From Linyphia triangularis (lineage: Eukaryota > Arthropoda > Arachnida > Araneae > Linyphiidae): a DNA stretch of 64,000 nt. The position numbers and the translations under genes are program-made. The notes under the pieces are model-generated. The model searched no databases. It was not told the DNA's origin and saw only the letters and a program-made list of their open reading frames with translations. The stretch lies in assembly GCA_963978545.1 (NCBI GenBank), contig OZ021733.1:35197424-35261423 (forward strand), in the 5' to 3' direction. Numbering within the stretch: the first letter of the stretch is position 1; the number at the start of each line of letters is the position of its first letter. Below are positions 1 to 10,196 of this stretch, piece after piece.

Positions 1-1373
1 GTTGTTTGAACTGTAATATCGGTTCAGCATTTTTAAACCTAAACAATTATTTTTTCATTGAATTGTCTGTTTTCTTATTCATACTTATAAAACATGATTT
101 TATTGAATTTGCAAATAAAGAAGATATGCACAATAATTACTTGCACACTCATTAATAATATAATTTATAAGTCTTTAAGCTTTTTCTAAAAGTTAATTCA
201 GATTTAATATTTTTAAATAAATTACATTCAAATCAAATTTTATTAATTATTTGTTTAAATATGTTTATTTTTCAAAAATAAGCAATGTTACAGGCTTAAC
301 AAATCTTGAGGTTAATTGAAAATAACTTTAAAATTGTTGGAGAAACTTTGTAATGTAAATAAAAAGTAGTCTAATTTACCCTCATATTTTATTAGTTATG
401 TTTGTCAAACCTTGAAGTGATCATGGGTTAATATATAAATGTATCTCTAGACCCCTTTTTTTGCACCCTTCTGTTTAGTAAATAACTTTTTACATATGTT
501 TAACTAGTTTACATGAAATTTACATTCGTTTTCATTGAGAAATTTTTACAAAACTTTTCTTTCAATGCTCATAAAATACTCTAGCATTTTTTTCCTACTT
601 GTTTAGAATACTTTTATTTAAGTAAAGGTAACAAATAGCGTTTTTTGTAAATCCACCTAAATTGTTTTCTAGACTCTAATTGTGGAACTGGCTGATGGTT
701 GAAGTACAAAAGTGACATGGAAATTTTAGAATCCAGTTTAAGGTTTTGTCATTTTAAAGGTAATTTTATAGCTATTTTACAATGTTGCTGTTATAATTGA
801 TTCTGTAATTTTATTCTGTATATTAATTGAAAATGACTTTGCTCTTTTATTCAACATAATCAGAGATGTATTATCGTGGATTTACCTGCACGAATATAAA
901 AAGTACAACCCTAATGCAATTTTAATTTTTAATTATTTAAAACTGAAAAAATAGAAAGAAAAAATTTTTGTTTTAAATACTACCTGATTAATCATATTCT
1001 TTAAATAAGTTGGGGTTTTTTTTTCTTGTTTTTTGCTTGCCTTCTATTTTTTTTATGGGTTCTATTGAATTGCTTGAATTTTATAATATATAACTGTTAA
1101 AATATAAAGTAATTTTCAAAAAAGCTTGAATTGTTTGTTCTAATAGGTATTCCGTTTAAGTTTGGTTATTATTTTATAGTTTCGAATTTTTTGTTCTTGA
1201 AATTCAAAATGATCTTTTTAAAAAGAGGAATTGAATTACTATTTTAGTCTTGCTTAAAATAAATGTTTACAACTTTTTACCTTCCAATATGTGCTAAACT
1301 GGATATTTTATAAATAACACCATCTAAACTCGAGATTGCTATTAACAAATAATCTAACAAAGAACATTAATTT

Positions 1374-2041
1374 AAACTAGGGGGCTTCGCCCCCTGCTCG
1401 CTAACGCTCGCCAACCCCCAAACGCCTCGCCGCTCGAATTTGTGGTTAAAACATCTTGCTGCGCTCGAATAGGTTTGCCAGCCATAAAAAATTTAACCAA
1501 ATTTTTATAAATTTAATGTAAGGGCTAATAGAGAAAACACCCAAATTGCAAGTTTCATAAAAGAAAGTTAAATATACTATCCGCCAACATTCTGATTTAA
1601 AACTTCAAGGATGTTGACGTATTACGCCGAGAGTGATTGTTTCGATCACGTCGCCCCGTTAGAGAACGACGTCCAACGCGAGGCATTTTCTGGATAGAAA
1701 TACTTCAAAATAATAATTACTCTAATACAAAAATGCTTCAGAAAAACAGAAAAAATCAACTTTGAAACGAAGCGTTTAAAATTAGCAACGGGTTTGTTGT
1801 TTACATATGTAAAGATGTTGCCATTCATATATTCAAAATCATTGAGGCTTTGTAGTAGCTTAATAATGAAAAATATTAAAATTTAACTAATTAATGAAGT
1901 GTTAATAAATTATTTTGGCACGTTTTGGCAAATCTACAGCTTATTTCCTTTAAAATGACATCTTGATCATTGAAATTGGTTGAGCAGTTTAGGCGGACGG
2001 ACTAACCCCAAAAAACGTATTGCCTATTAAATATATAGATA
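1374..2041. mobile_element. A-specific 668-bp insert with GC-rich hairpin head
   Basis: The insert is present in every A half and absent from every B half. It begins AAACTAGGGGGC and forms a GGGGGC-TTC-GCCCCC hairpin (1380-1394), followed by CG-rich repeats of GCTCGC type, in strong contrast to the AT-rich backbone. Its end carries AGGCGGACGGACTAACCCC and then TATATAGATA, reminiscent of the tails of arthropod non-LTR elements and their SINE-like derivatives. No clean target duplication is visible: the uninterrupted B site reads AATAATTTCAATAAATC. It has no open frame above 60 codons, so it is non-autonomous or truncated. Class assignment is tentative. It was inserted before the dimer was amplified. 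Confidence 0.6.
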
Positions 2042-2214
2042 AATCAATAAATCTTCTTTAATTTAGAAATTTTTTCGAAAGTCTCATATTACTTGACTCT
2101 TTGCAGCTCTTGTATTTCTTTTTTTGTCATGAAAAATGTTATTCTAATCGTAGTATGGCTTTACTGAGCTCTTGGGCCAGAAAATTATACTAACTAAAAT
2201 TCTATTCTAAGCAA

Positions 2215-2281
2215 GTCCAAAAGTTAGCAGTTTGGTTTTGCATGTCAAAGGTGCCGGTTTCGAATCTGGGTATAGCCATAG
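2215..2281 (+). other. tRNA-like remnant with degenerate B box
   Basis: GGTTTTGCATGTCAAAGG followed by GTGCCGGTTTCGAATCTGG resembles the anticodon arm and T arm of a tRNA, with an extra T in the B box. The copy in B1 is at about 6685-6750, and each later monomer has an equivalent. No acceptor stem or clean cloverleaf can be drawn, so this is at best the relic of a tRNA-derived SINE head. A copies have lost about 26 bp just upstream relative to B copies. Confidence 0.25.
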
Positions 2282-4542
2282 AAGTTTATTGTGATTAAAA
2301 ATCCTGGTTCAGCCTTTTGTTTAGTATTAATTTGTTGTTAGTGTGCTTAAAAGTAACTTGTTGAGTGTTCAAACCAACCAAACCTATACTATGAAAGTTG
2401 TGATTGTTGAAACCAATGATTGAAGTGTCATTGCTTTTCCTGTAAAATGCTAAAAAACCTTCTTGAGTGCTAAAATTAGAAAATAATTAGCTCTTTAGCT
2501 AAAATATTTAGTCAATAAATTAGAATTATTTGATATTCCAAGATTAGTCATCAAACAAAATGGGTTAACAAGTTGAAAGTTAAAAAGTGTTTTTCTGTCG
2601 ACTTGTTTGCTATTAAATATTCAATATTTAAAGTTTGTAGTGATTTTATAATGAAAAGTTTACTAAGTATATTAGATTGAACATCGGGACTGATGAATCT
2701 TTTTTAAAAAAATTCATATTGCTAAGGAGAAACTTGTGAGACTTACTATTTTTTTGCTTTACGAATTTTATACACCACTTTAAACATTGATTGAGACTTC
2801 AATTCTAAATCTTTATATCTGATTATTTTTTTTCTTTATTAAAGGTACTCTTATCTTCTGTTGTAAATGCTTTTTATAAGTTTGAAATCAATCAAAATGC
2901 ACACATGAATGTATTGCACATTATTTAATATCTTTTTTTATTTTTTAAAATTTACTAAACTTCTCTTACATTGCTGTTTTTATTTTTTAATGCAGCTCAT
3001 AATCTGTGTTATTTAGATATTTTGAAAAGAGCTTACATCAACATGAGACCTTTTAAAATAATTCAACATTTTTCAATATATCATTCATTGTTTGCTGGGT
3101 CTTACGATTTCTACTTGCCTTCTTTTAGGAATATTATATTAAGTGAAGTTTATTTTTCAAATATTTCCAGAGTCAGTTCTCACTTTGGCGTCTTTTCTTA
3201 AACTTGTTGTCCTTGTTCTAAGGAAAAAAATTCGTGTTTAGTAGTATTAGTAAAATTGCGGTTGTTTGAACTGTAATATCGGTTCAGCATTTTTAAACCT
3301 AAACAATTATTTTTTCATTGAATTGTCTGTTTTCTTATTCATACTTATAAAACATGATTTTATTGAATTTTCAAATAAAGAAGATATGCACAATAATTAC
3401 TTGCACACTCATTAATAATATAATTTATAAGTCTTTATGCTTGTTCTAAAAGTTAATTCAGATTTAATATTTTTAAAGAAATAACATTCAAATCAAATTT
3501 TATTAATTATTTGTTTAAATATGTTTATTTTTCAAAAATAAGCAATGTTACAGGCTTAACAAATCTTGAGGTTAATTGAAAATAACTTTAAAATTGTTGG
3601 AGAAACTTTGTAATGTAAATAAAAAGTAGTCTAACTTACCCTCATTATTTTATTAGTTATGTGGTTCGAACCTTGAAGTGATCATGGATTAATATATAAA
3701 TGTATCTCTAGCCCCCTTTTTTTGCGCCCTTCTGTTTAGTAATTATTTTTTTACCTATGTTTACATGAAATTTACATTTGTTTCTGTTTTCATTGAGAAA
3801 TTTTTACAAAACTTTTCTTTCAATGCTCATAAAATACTCAAGCATTTTTTTTTCTACTTGTTTAGAATGCTTTTATTTAAGTAAAGGTAACAAATAGCGT
3901 TTTTGTAAAACTACCTAAATTGTACTCTAGACTCTAATTGTGGAACTGGCTGATGGTAGAAGTACAAAAGTGACATGGAAATTTTAGAATCCAGTTTAAA
4001 GTTTTGCCATTGTAAAGGTAATTTTATAGCTATTAAAACAATTTTGCTGTTATAATTGATTCTGTAATTTTATTTGTTTGATCTGTATATTAATTGAAAA
4101 TGACTTTGCTCTTTTATACAACATAATCAGAGATGTATTATCGTGGATTCACCTGCACGAATATAAAAAGTACAACCCTAATGCAGTTTTAATTTTTAAT
4201 TATTTAAAACTGAAAAAATAGAAATAAATTTTTTTTGTCTCAAATACTTCCTGATTAATCTTATTCTTTAAATAAGTAGGTTTTTTTTTCACTTGGTTTT
4301 TTGCTTGCCTTCTATCTTATTTATGGGTTCTATTGAATTGCTTGAATTTTATGATATATAACTGTTAAAATATAAAGTAATTTTAAAAAATGCTTGAATT
4401 GTTTGTTTCAATCGGTATTCCGTTTGTTTGGTTTTTAATTTATAGTTTTTGAATTTTTTTTTCTTGAAATTGAAAATGATCTTTTTAAAAAGAGGAATTG
4501 AATTACAATTTTTTCTCGCTTAAAATAAATGTTTACAACTTT

Positions 4543-6388
4543 CAGGGTACGTACTGGGCCTAGGAAACCTGGAAAGTCCTTGAATTTCATTATTTTTTTT
4601 CAAGGCCTTGAATAGCCTGGAAAAATAGGCTTATTTCCTAAGAAACCTTGAAAGTCCTTGAATTTTCAATTCTGAAACCGCAAAATTCCCTTCTTACCAG
4701 AACCCTGACGTCACGTTCCCGTCTTCGGCCTGTTCACTTTCCTTGGATCTGTCAATCACAGTTCCCACCCATTTCTTGCTCTCGGCGAATAGTGACCTTT
4801 CATTACACGGTTTGCGTTTTGAACAGTGCCGGCTTGTCACTTGTCTAATATCCTGTTTTGTTCTGCCCGCTGTCGTTATTCTTTGAATTTAAATTGTCCA
4901 TTCAAGAGAGTTTGTTTTCATCGTGAACATTCCGACTCTAAACAGTGTTTATGGCTGCTTGTTTTTTTCCATTACAAAAACTTCTTTTCGTTCAAGATTA
5001 CGCCGAATTGCTCCAAAAGATCATTTTTTGGCTTAAAAACTACTTTGCGAGAATTTTGGCAGGAAATTTTTCAAAATTATCATGGAATGTCGCCAACAAA
5101 GCGATAGAGAGTATTTTGCACTTTAAGGGCGTTTTTCGTCAGTTAACGTGCTGGAAAGGGTTCGAACTTGAAAATAGAAATTACAATCTCTCAGTTTTGT
5201 TGTAGGTTTTTCAAACTGTATAGAAGTAGTAAATGAATCTCTGTGCATCTGATTTAAATCTGTTTTCTTGGCTGATTTTAGATATAGGAAATTAATATTA
5301 TTTTTTTATACTTATAGAATACATGATTATTTTTAGATTTTTTTTACTGAGGCTCCGTGCTAAAAATAGAATACAAGTATTGTTTTGTTTTTTGGAACTA
5401 CTGTCTGTCTATTTCTGCCACTTATAAATACAAGTATTGTACTTTCCACACAAGCAATCATAGTACATCTGGTTTAGATTTGCTCTCTTGCCTGGTTTTA
5501 ATAATTAAGAAATACATAGCTTTCTTAAGGTTTAAAGAAAACTCGAATATTTTTTAAATTTCTAAACTTCTTGAACCAATTGATAGCCCCCGCCCCTTTC
5601 CCCTCCCTACACACTTCCGGGCTAAATTTCTAAGTCATCACCAAAACGGGATTTAAACTTGCTGTGGTGATTAGGTGGAAGGATTGGTGAGTATTAGTAA
5701 ATGATTTTTTAACCATCGATGTTGGATCATGATTTTGATTTGTCCACAAACGGGAAAACGCATATTACGTCATTCGTTTAATTGTTGGCAAAGAGGTTAA
5801 TAATTTTTTTTTTTATTACCCAAGTATTGATGAAAAAAAAAAGTTAGTGCCTTGTTTGTAAATGAATGTCATGCTTTTTAATTTATTTTTTGAGTATTGT
5901 TATCAAATTAATTAATGTAAATTTAGAATGCAATCATATTTATATAATGAACAAGTTACACCTTTTTTTTTACTTTAAATTAATTTAAAATATCAAGGTT
6001 GAAATATACAAGAATATTTGGGGCATCACTAATTTTAATGTAGAAATTTACTGCTCCAAAATCGTATTTTACTGTTCCGACAGTGCTCCAAAATCACATT
6101 TTGGTACTTACATCACTGCAAAACTCAAACTATAAAAAGTGGATTGGAAAAGATTTCTCCAATCTTCATCCCGCAATAAATATTTATGGTTGCATCTTTG
6201 CTGTTTGGTAACATTTTATATTTTAAACTTCAGACAAATTCATTAATTAGAAAAAAAGGAAGTTAAAAATTGCAATTTTTGTACCGACTCTGCGATGGTA
6301 AAATAGGGCCTTGATTTTTTTTGTAATATCCTTGAAAAAGGCCTTGAAAGTCCTTGAATTTCACTTCCAATAAAGTGTACGCACCCTG
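4543..6388. mobile_element. B-specific non-autonomous transposon, CAGGGTRCGTAC ends (copy 1)
   Basis: Left end CAGGGTACGTAC and right end GTGTACGCACCCTG are inverted repeats. The subterminal parts, rich in CCTTGAAAG and CCTTGAAT, also occur in inverted orientation. AACTTT flanks both sides (4537-4542 and 6389-6394), and the A halves show the empty site, so insertion with a 6-bp target duplication is direct. The interior (about 4690-5170) is less AT-rich than its surroundings. It holds several overlapping frames of 66-93 codons, none with recognisable domains and none transposase-like. The end sequence suggests a hAT-like group, but the 6-bp duplication is shorter than the usual 8 bp, so the superfamily stays open. 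Confidence 0.8.
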
Positions 6389-6827
6389 AACTTTTTTTCT
6401 TCCAATATGTGCTAAATTTGAGATTTTATAAATAACACCATCTAAACTCGAAATTGCTATTAACAAATAATCTAACAAAGAACAATAATTTCAATAAATC
6501 TTCTTTAATTTAGAAATTTTTTCCAAAGTCTCATATTACTTTGACTCTTTGCAGCTCTTGCATTTTTTTTTTTTTCCATCAAAATGTTATTCTAATCATA
6601 GTATGGCCTTACTGAGCACTTGGGCCAGAAAATTAAACTAACTAAAATTCTATTCTAAGCAAGTCCAAAAGGTTTGGTCAAGTCATTTTGTCATCAAGTT
6701 TGGTTTTGCATGTCAAAGGTGCCGGTTTCGAATCTGGGTATAGCCATAGAAGTTCATTGTGATTAAAAATCCTGGTTCAGCCTTTTGTTCAGTAATAATT
6801 AGTCGTTAGTGTGCAGGGATGAGTTTG

Positions 6828-6845
6828 TTCCGCCATGTGGCGGAA
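6828..6845. repeat. Subterminal hairpin of the composite element
   Basis: TTCCGCCATGTGGCGGAA is an 18-base perfect inverted repeat with a TG centre, 14 bp inside the left terminus. It recurs at the second left end (13911-13928), and a related palindrome lies at 19833-19850. Its conservation suggests a structural or transposase-binding role, but that is inference. Confidence 0.7.
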
Positions 6846-7169
6846 TTCCGCTTTTTCAATTTTTTAGAGAAAAAATAATTCCGCTTTTTCAAAGAAAGTT
6901 CCGCTTTCCTAATTTCTGAAAATAAAATCTGTTTTTTCCCGATTTTTCTATCCCACAGAAAAATAACCTTTTTTCTAAGGCTGAATCGCGAAGCAGCTTC
7001 CCTTCCGCCCGATCGGGAAGAACGGAAAACCTACGGCATTCCTGCTCCAAGTAGAAAAATCTATTGAAATGCATCTTTTTAGTTAGGTTGGCACTTAAAC
7101 TTGCATTTTATACTTTTTCAACTGCGCCGAAATTTGATCCTTTGGTGCCGTTTTTTCTTTTTACAAAAT

Positions 7170-7990
7170 GGAATTTCCCTCATACTTCTTCACGCGATTA
7201 ATGTATACGAATAATGTGCTTGCTTTCAAGTCTGACATCCACGAAATTATCGTTTGTTGTACGTGTAAACGTACGTTGGTATGTGATGCTCGTTTTCGCT
7301 AATCGTTACGTTGATGTAATGTCCACTACTGCCGAGATTTGTGTGGCTATGACGTGCGTTATCGGTGGGATTTAAGTTGCTGTGGTTTTCATTTTTGCTG
7401 AGTATTACGCCAATATAACAACGCTATTGCTGAGAATTGTTCCGGTATATTCGGCGTTAACACTGATATTTACGGTCATTTTCGCTGAGTGCTACCTTGT
7501 TGTAAAATCTGAGATTTGCACCGATGTTACCGAAAGAATGTCGATAATACCGTGATGAATTGTGTTATCGCCGAGATTTACGTTGTTGTGATTGTAATTT
7601 TCGTCAAGTGTTACGCCGATCCAATAGCGCCAAATAGCGAGTGTTGCCCCGGTATATTTGATATTTCTGTTGGCGTGAGAGTAATTTTCGACGAAAGCCA
7701 TTCTGTAGTAACATCCGATGTTACCGAAATTTGCACTAGTATTACCAAGAAAAGATCGATATTACAGAAATTTGTGCTGATATTGTGGACGCTATCGCCA
7801 ATATGCGCGTTGTTGCGATGTTCGTTTTTGCCGATACCTAGATTTTCGCCGGCATTGCTTACAATACTTTTGTTAGAGTGATGGCCATTTTCGCCGAGGT
7901 TTATGTTAATTCAATACCAGCTATTTCCGAGATTTTCAACACCGAATTCTAACCATTCATCTAGACTTTCGTTAATGCGATAATCGCCAT
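7170..7990. repeat. Degenerate internal repeat field, copy 1
   Basis: The region is built from imperfect reiterations of words such as GCCGAGATTTACGTTG, TGATTGTAATTTTCG and TTACGCCGAT, clearly richer in CG than the array backbone. The same field follows the second left end (about 14520-15405), and a more diverged version lies in the 18767-21407 element. Open frames such as 7516-7881 (121 codons) arise from the periodicity: the frame translates the repeated word as AEIYVVVIVIF-like peptides and other copies contain stops. I regard it as non-coding transposon filler. From 7990 to 8141 there is only AT-rich sequence. Confidence 0.6.
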
Positions 7991-8146
7991 ATTGGTGATT
8001 TGTTGAATTTATTTGCCCTTAAATACGTCAAAATAAAGTTTAAATATAAATTATTTAAATGTATATTTTTTTATTATTTGAGCAATTTTCTGGTGTGCGC
8101 ACAGGCATATTTTGACTATTTATCTACTCGTAAACAGATTAATTAG

Positions 8147-8604
8147 TGTTAGATAAACAGCTTATTTAACTTACTTGTTAATGTACCTGTCTTCATACTT
8201 TTTCCCAACCTGTGCCATGAGTGAACCGCCCACTTTTCAAAACTATTGTTTACCTTTTGCTTCAGCTAAAGTTTTAAGTTGAGTTGTATGGCTTCTTCCT
8301 TGAAAGTTTAATAATATTTGTGTTGGGTATTTCTGAATTTTTGATTGGTCTACTGTGGTATTTTTCCAGACATGCATTTCTTTGTAATATGCAAATTTAT
8401 TTCTTATATAAGAAAAAGTTTCTTGTGAAACAGGGCTGATGGTTTCTGACTGCCAGTGAGGTAGTAGTATTGATTATGTTATAAATAAACTTTTAACATT
8501 TTTGTTTCAACCCCTTGTCCTCAGTTTATTTTTCACTGCATTTATGTTATCAGACAAAATTAAAGTATAATCTCTATTTTTTTAAATCTTATGAGATTAT
8601 ATTA
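8147..8604 (+). repeat. 5' LTR with TATA box and poly(A) signal
   Basis: This 458-bp repeat matches 13174-13631 throughout by eye. It contains a TATA-like TATATAAG (8405-8412), a likely core promoter element for RNA polymerase II, and AATAAA (8484-8489) 72 bp further on, a plausible polyadenylation signal, which would place the R region between or just after them. Exact start and cleavage sites cannot be read. Confidence 0.9.
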
Positions 8605-8606
8605 CT

Positions 8607-8617
8607 GGTTATGGGCC
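8607..8617 (+). promoter_or_regulatory. Primer-binding site, initiator tRNA-Met anticodon arm
   Basis: GGTTATGGGCC begins 2 nt after the 5' LTR. It is complementary to GGCCCAUAACC of the anticodon stem-loop of eukaryotic initiator tRNA-Met, not to the tRNA 3' end. Drosophila copia primes this way from a tRNA half-molecule, so the same priming mode is inferred here. Confidence 0.75.
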
Positions 8618-8653
8618 ATTATTAACTTTATGCAGTTTGGAAAGAGGACTTCT

Positions 8654-8675
8654 TCGAAGGGGGGGCCAGTTGGCC
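8654..8675 (+). promoter_or_regulatory. Leader G-run and small hairpin
   Basis: The untranslated leader has a run of seven G after GAA, echoing the polypurine tract near the 3' LTR. It overlaps GGCCA-GT-TGGCC, a 5-bp stem (8664-8675). Position between primer site and gag start fits a packaging or dimerisation signal, or an accessory polypurine tract. There is no direct support beyond position and pairing. Confidence 0.25.
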
Positions 8676-8716
8676 TAGATAGAAATTTTTTTTTAATTAC
8701 TTGATCAATATTTAAA

Positions 8717-10177
8717 ATGGGTGAAGGCAGTTTTTCAACCAGCAAGTTAAATGGACTGAATTATGGCACTTGGGTGTCTGATGTCAAGGTGCTCCTTATG
8801 GAAAGGGGTTGCTGGAAGATTGTTCAAGGAGTTGAAATACCTCCAGATGAAGCAGTGGAATCTCCCAAAGAGATCAGAAACTATAAGCAACGTTTTGATA
8901 AAGCATTTACAACCATCTATTTGAATTTAGAGGATCGTTTTCGTTCATTGATAGAAGACCTTGATGATGGAAGGAAGGCTTGGCTGACTTTAGAGAAACA
9001 CTTTAGACCTGAGTCAAGAGCACGTTTGATGACCCTACTTGATGAATTTTTCGCTTGTAGAATACAGCCTGACGAGACCGTTGGACTTTTTGCTGCTAGA
9101 CTAAGAAGGATAGTATCCCAGTTGAAAGGAGCAGGTCATCCTTTGGAAGAATTATATCAAAGTTTTCAATTGATAAGACATTTGCCTCCAGCATTTGAGG
9201 GAATCATCCAAGTTATATATAGATGGAAAGAAGAAAATTTTACCTTTGACAGAGTTTTGGAAGAGTTGTTAGTCGAAGAGGCAAGATTGAAGCAGAGGCG
9301 AGGGGACCAGGAAGCAGTTGCTTTCATTGCAAGATCGAAGCCAGCTCCAATCAGACCTACTCCAACCAGATTCCAAACACCTGTTGGATCCAAGCCGATA
9401 TCCAGACAAAAGCCTACCAGACCCAGTACTCCTATTGCAAACAAGGTAATATGCTACCGATGTAATCAACCAGGGCACTACAAAAATCGATGTCCAGAGA
9501 AAACCAAGCACTTCAAGGAGATGCCAGGAAGTAGCTACGTGGCCGAGACTCATTGTGGGGAAAAGTGTTTAGACGATACAGCTTGGGTTTTTGATACTGC
9601 AGCATCTTTTCATTTTTGCCGCAATCGAGAGCTGTTTCGAGACTTCACGCCTACCAAAGGGGAACAGATGACTGTTGCTGTTGATGGAGTGACATGTCCG
9701 GTTGTAGGACGTGGTACAGTCACTTTGAATTTTGGGAAAGAAGTAATTCATTTAAAGAATGTAATATACTCTCCAAATCTTAGAAGAAACCTTTTGGCAG
9801 GACCTCGTTTTGATGAAGGAGGAGCAAAGTTTGTAGGCAAAGGAGGAAAAATCACAGTCTACCATAGTTCGGGTAGAGTGCACTTTTCAGCTAAGAAAAT
9901 GAACGGATTATACGTTTGTCACCCGACATACCCAGGAAGTTCTAAAGAAGTGATAGCATCATTATCCCAACCCGAGGAAGCAAAGATGTGGCACAGGCGT
10001 TTTGCCCACATTAATCCTCAGCACCTAGTGCAGACAAGTCAGCAGAATTGCGTTAAAGGACTCCCGAAACTTGCCAGAAATTTTCCACAGTGTGAGCCAT
10101 GCCAGGAAGCCAAGTCGAAAAGAGTGAGTTTCAAGCCTATTGGTACTATCAGATCTAAAAAAAACCTCTTGAATTAG
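8717..10177 (+). CDS. Copia Gag-protease and integrase zinc finger (ORF1)
   Basis: This 486-residue frame encodes the particle protein Gag, the aspartic protease that cuts the polyprotein, and the N-terminal part of integrase. Residues 8-35 (KLNGLNYGTWVSDVKVLL) are the copia Gag N-terminal signature and about 60-190 is the UBN2-type Gag body. A CCHC zinc knuckle has C246, C249, H254 and C259. The protease active site is D293-T294-A295-A296, where most families have D-S/T-G-A. The integrase HHCC finger uses H426, H431, C459 and C462. The start at 8717 is the first ATG after the leader and precedes the Gag signature directly. The frame ends at TAG 10175-10177, just after the finger, inside what should be continuous integrase; the -1 frame continues it (10165 onward). 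Confidence 0.93.
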   Translation: MGEGSFSTSKLNGLNYGTWVSDVKVLLMERGCWKIVQGVEIPPDEAVESPKEIRNYKQRFDKAFTTIYLNLEDRFRSLIEDLDDGRKAWLTLEKHFRPESRARLMTLLDEFFACRIQPDETVGLFAARLRRIVSQLKGAGHPLEELYQSFQLIRHLPPAFEGIIQVIYRWKEENFTFDRVLEELLVEEARLKQRRGDQEAVAFIARSKPAPIRPTPTRFQTPVGSKPISRQKPTRPSTPIANKVICYRCNQPGHYKNRCPEKTKHFKEMPGSSYVAETHCGEKCLDDTAWVFDTAASFHFCRNRELFRDFTPTKGEQMTVAVDGVTCPVVGRGTVTLNFGKEVIHLKNVIYSPNLRRNLLAGPRFDEGGAKFVGKGGKITVYHSSGRVHFSAKKMNGLYVCHPTYPGSSKEVIASLSQPEEAKMWHRRFAHINPQHLVQTSQQNCVKGLPKLARNFPQCEPCQEAKSKRVSFKPIGTIRSKKNLLN

Positions 10178-10196
10178 TCCACATGGATCTATGTGG
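10159..10196 (+). promoter_or_regulatory. Candidate -1 frameshift signal: A AAA AAC plus stem-loop
   Basis: The heptamer A AAA AAC (10159-10165) is in the phase needed for simultaneous slippage (ORF1 codons AAA AAA AAC). A -1 shift enters the frame encoding the integrase core and avoids TAG at 10175. Downstream, CCACAT (10179-10184) pairs with ATGTGG (10191-10196) around a 6-nt loop, after a 13-nt spacer that is longer than typical. A one-base loss from an A9 lysine run would create the same heptamer automatically, so a plain indel or homopolymer sequencing error is at least as likely. Confidence 0.4.

Larger units (their letters stand above)
1..3260. repeat. A half, copy A0 (shortened)
   Basis: This A-class monomer has the GC-rich insert at 1374-2041. 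It is about 355 bp shorter than other A copies: after GCAGCTCAT near 2999 it jumps to CTGTGTTATT, skipping a block present in every other monomer. From about 2968 to its end it carries B-class variants (GCAGCTCAT, CATCAACATGAGACC, TCAGTTCTCACTTTGGCG), so its tail is chimeric. No gene is seen; the short open frames at 1646-1828 and 2971-3201 recur in other copies only because the DNA is repeated. Confidence 0.9.

Noticed and set aside
1646..1828. 60-codon minus-strand frame in every A half
   Set aside because: It lies in the GC-headed insert, is disrupted in A4 by the 19-bp deletion, and has no recognisable domain.
2971..3201. 66-76 codon frame in monomer tails
   Set aside because: Stops appear in B3, B5 and B9 (CTTAAAATTTC variant) and the A-class tails differ; there is no coding signature.
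3661..3680. GGTTCGAACC as a tRNA B box or regulatory palindrome
   Set aside because: It occurs in most monomers but lacks a companion A box and is mutated in A0. A 10-bp palindrome by itself is weak evidence.
4826..5205. Overlapping 66-93 codon frames inside the B-specific transposon, present in all six B halves
   Set aside because: Conservation reflects recent amplification, not selection. The frames overlap one another in different phases, have no domain, and variants between copies change residues freely.
7516..7881. 121-codon open frame
   Set aside because: It runs through the degenerate word-repeat field. The peptide is low-complexity and repetitive, and the sister copy at 14520-15405 breaks the frame.
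10183..10185. Independent ATG start for the integrase frame
   Set aside because: This Met is inside the conserved integrase motif, and the -1 frame upstream already reads conserved integrase residues, so it is a continuation rather than a separate gene.
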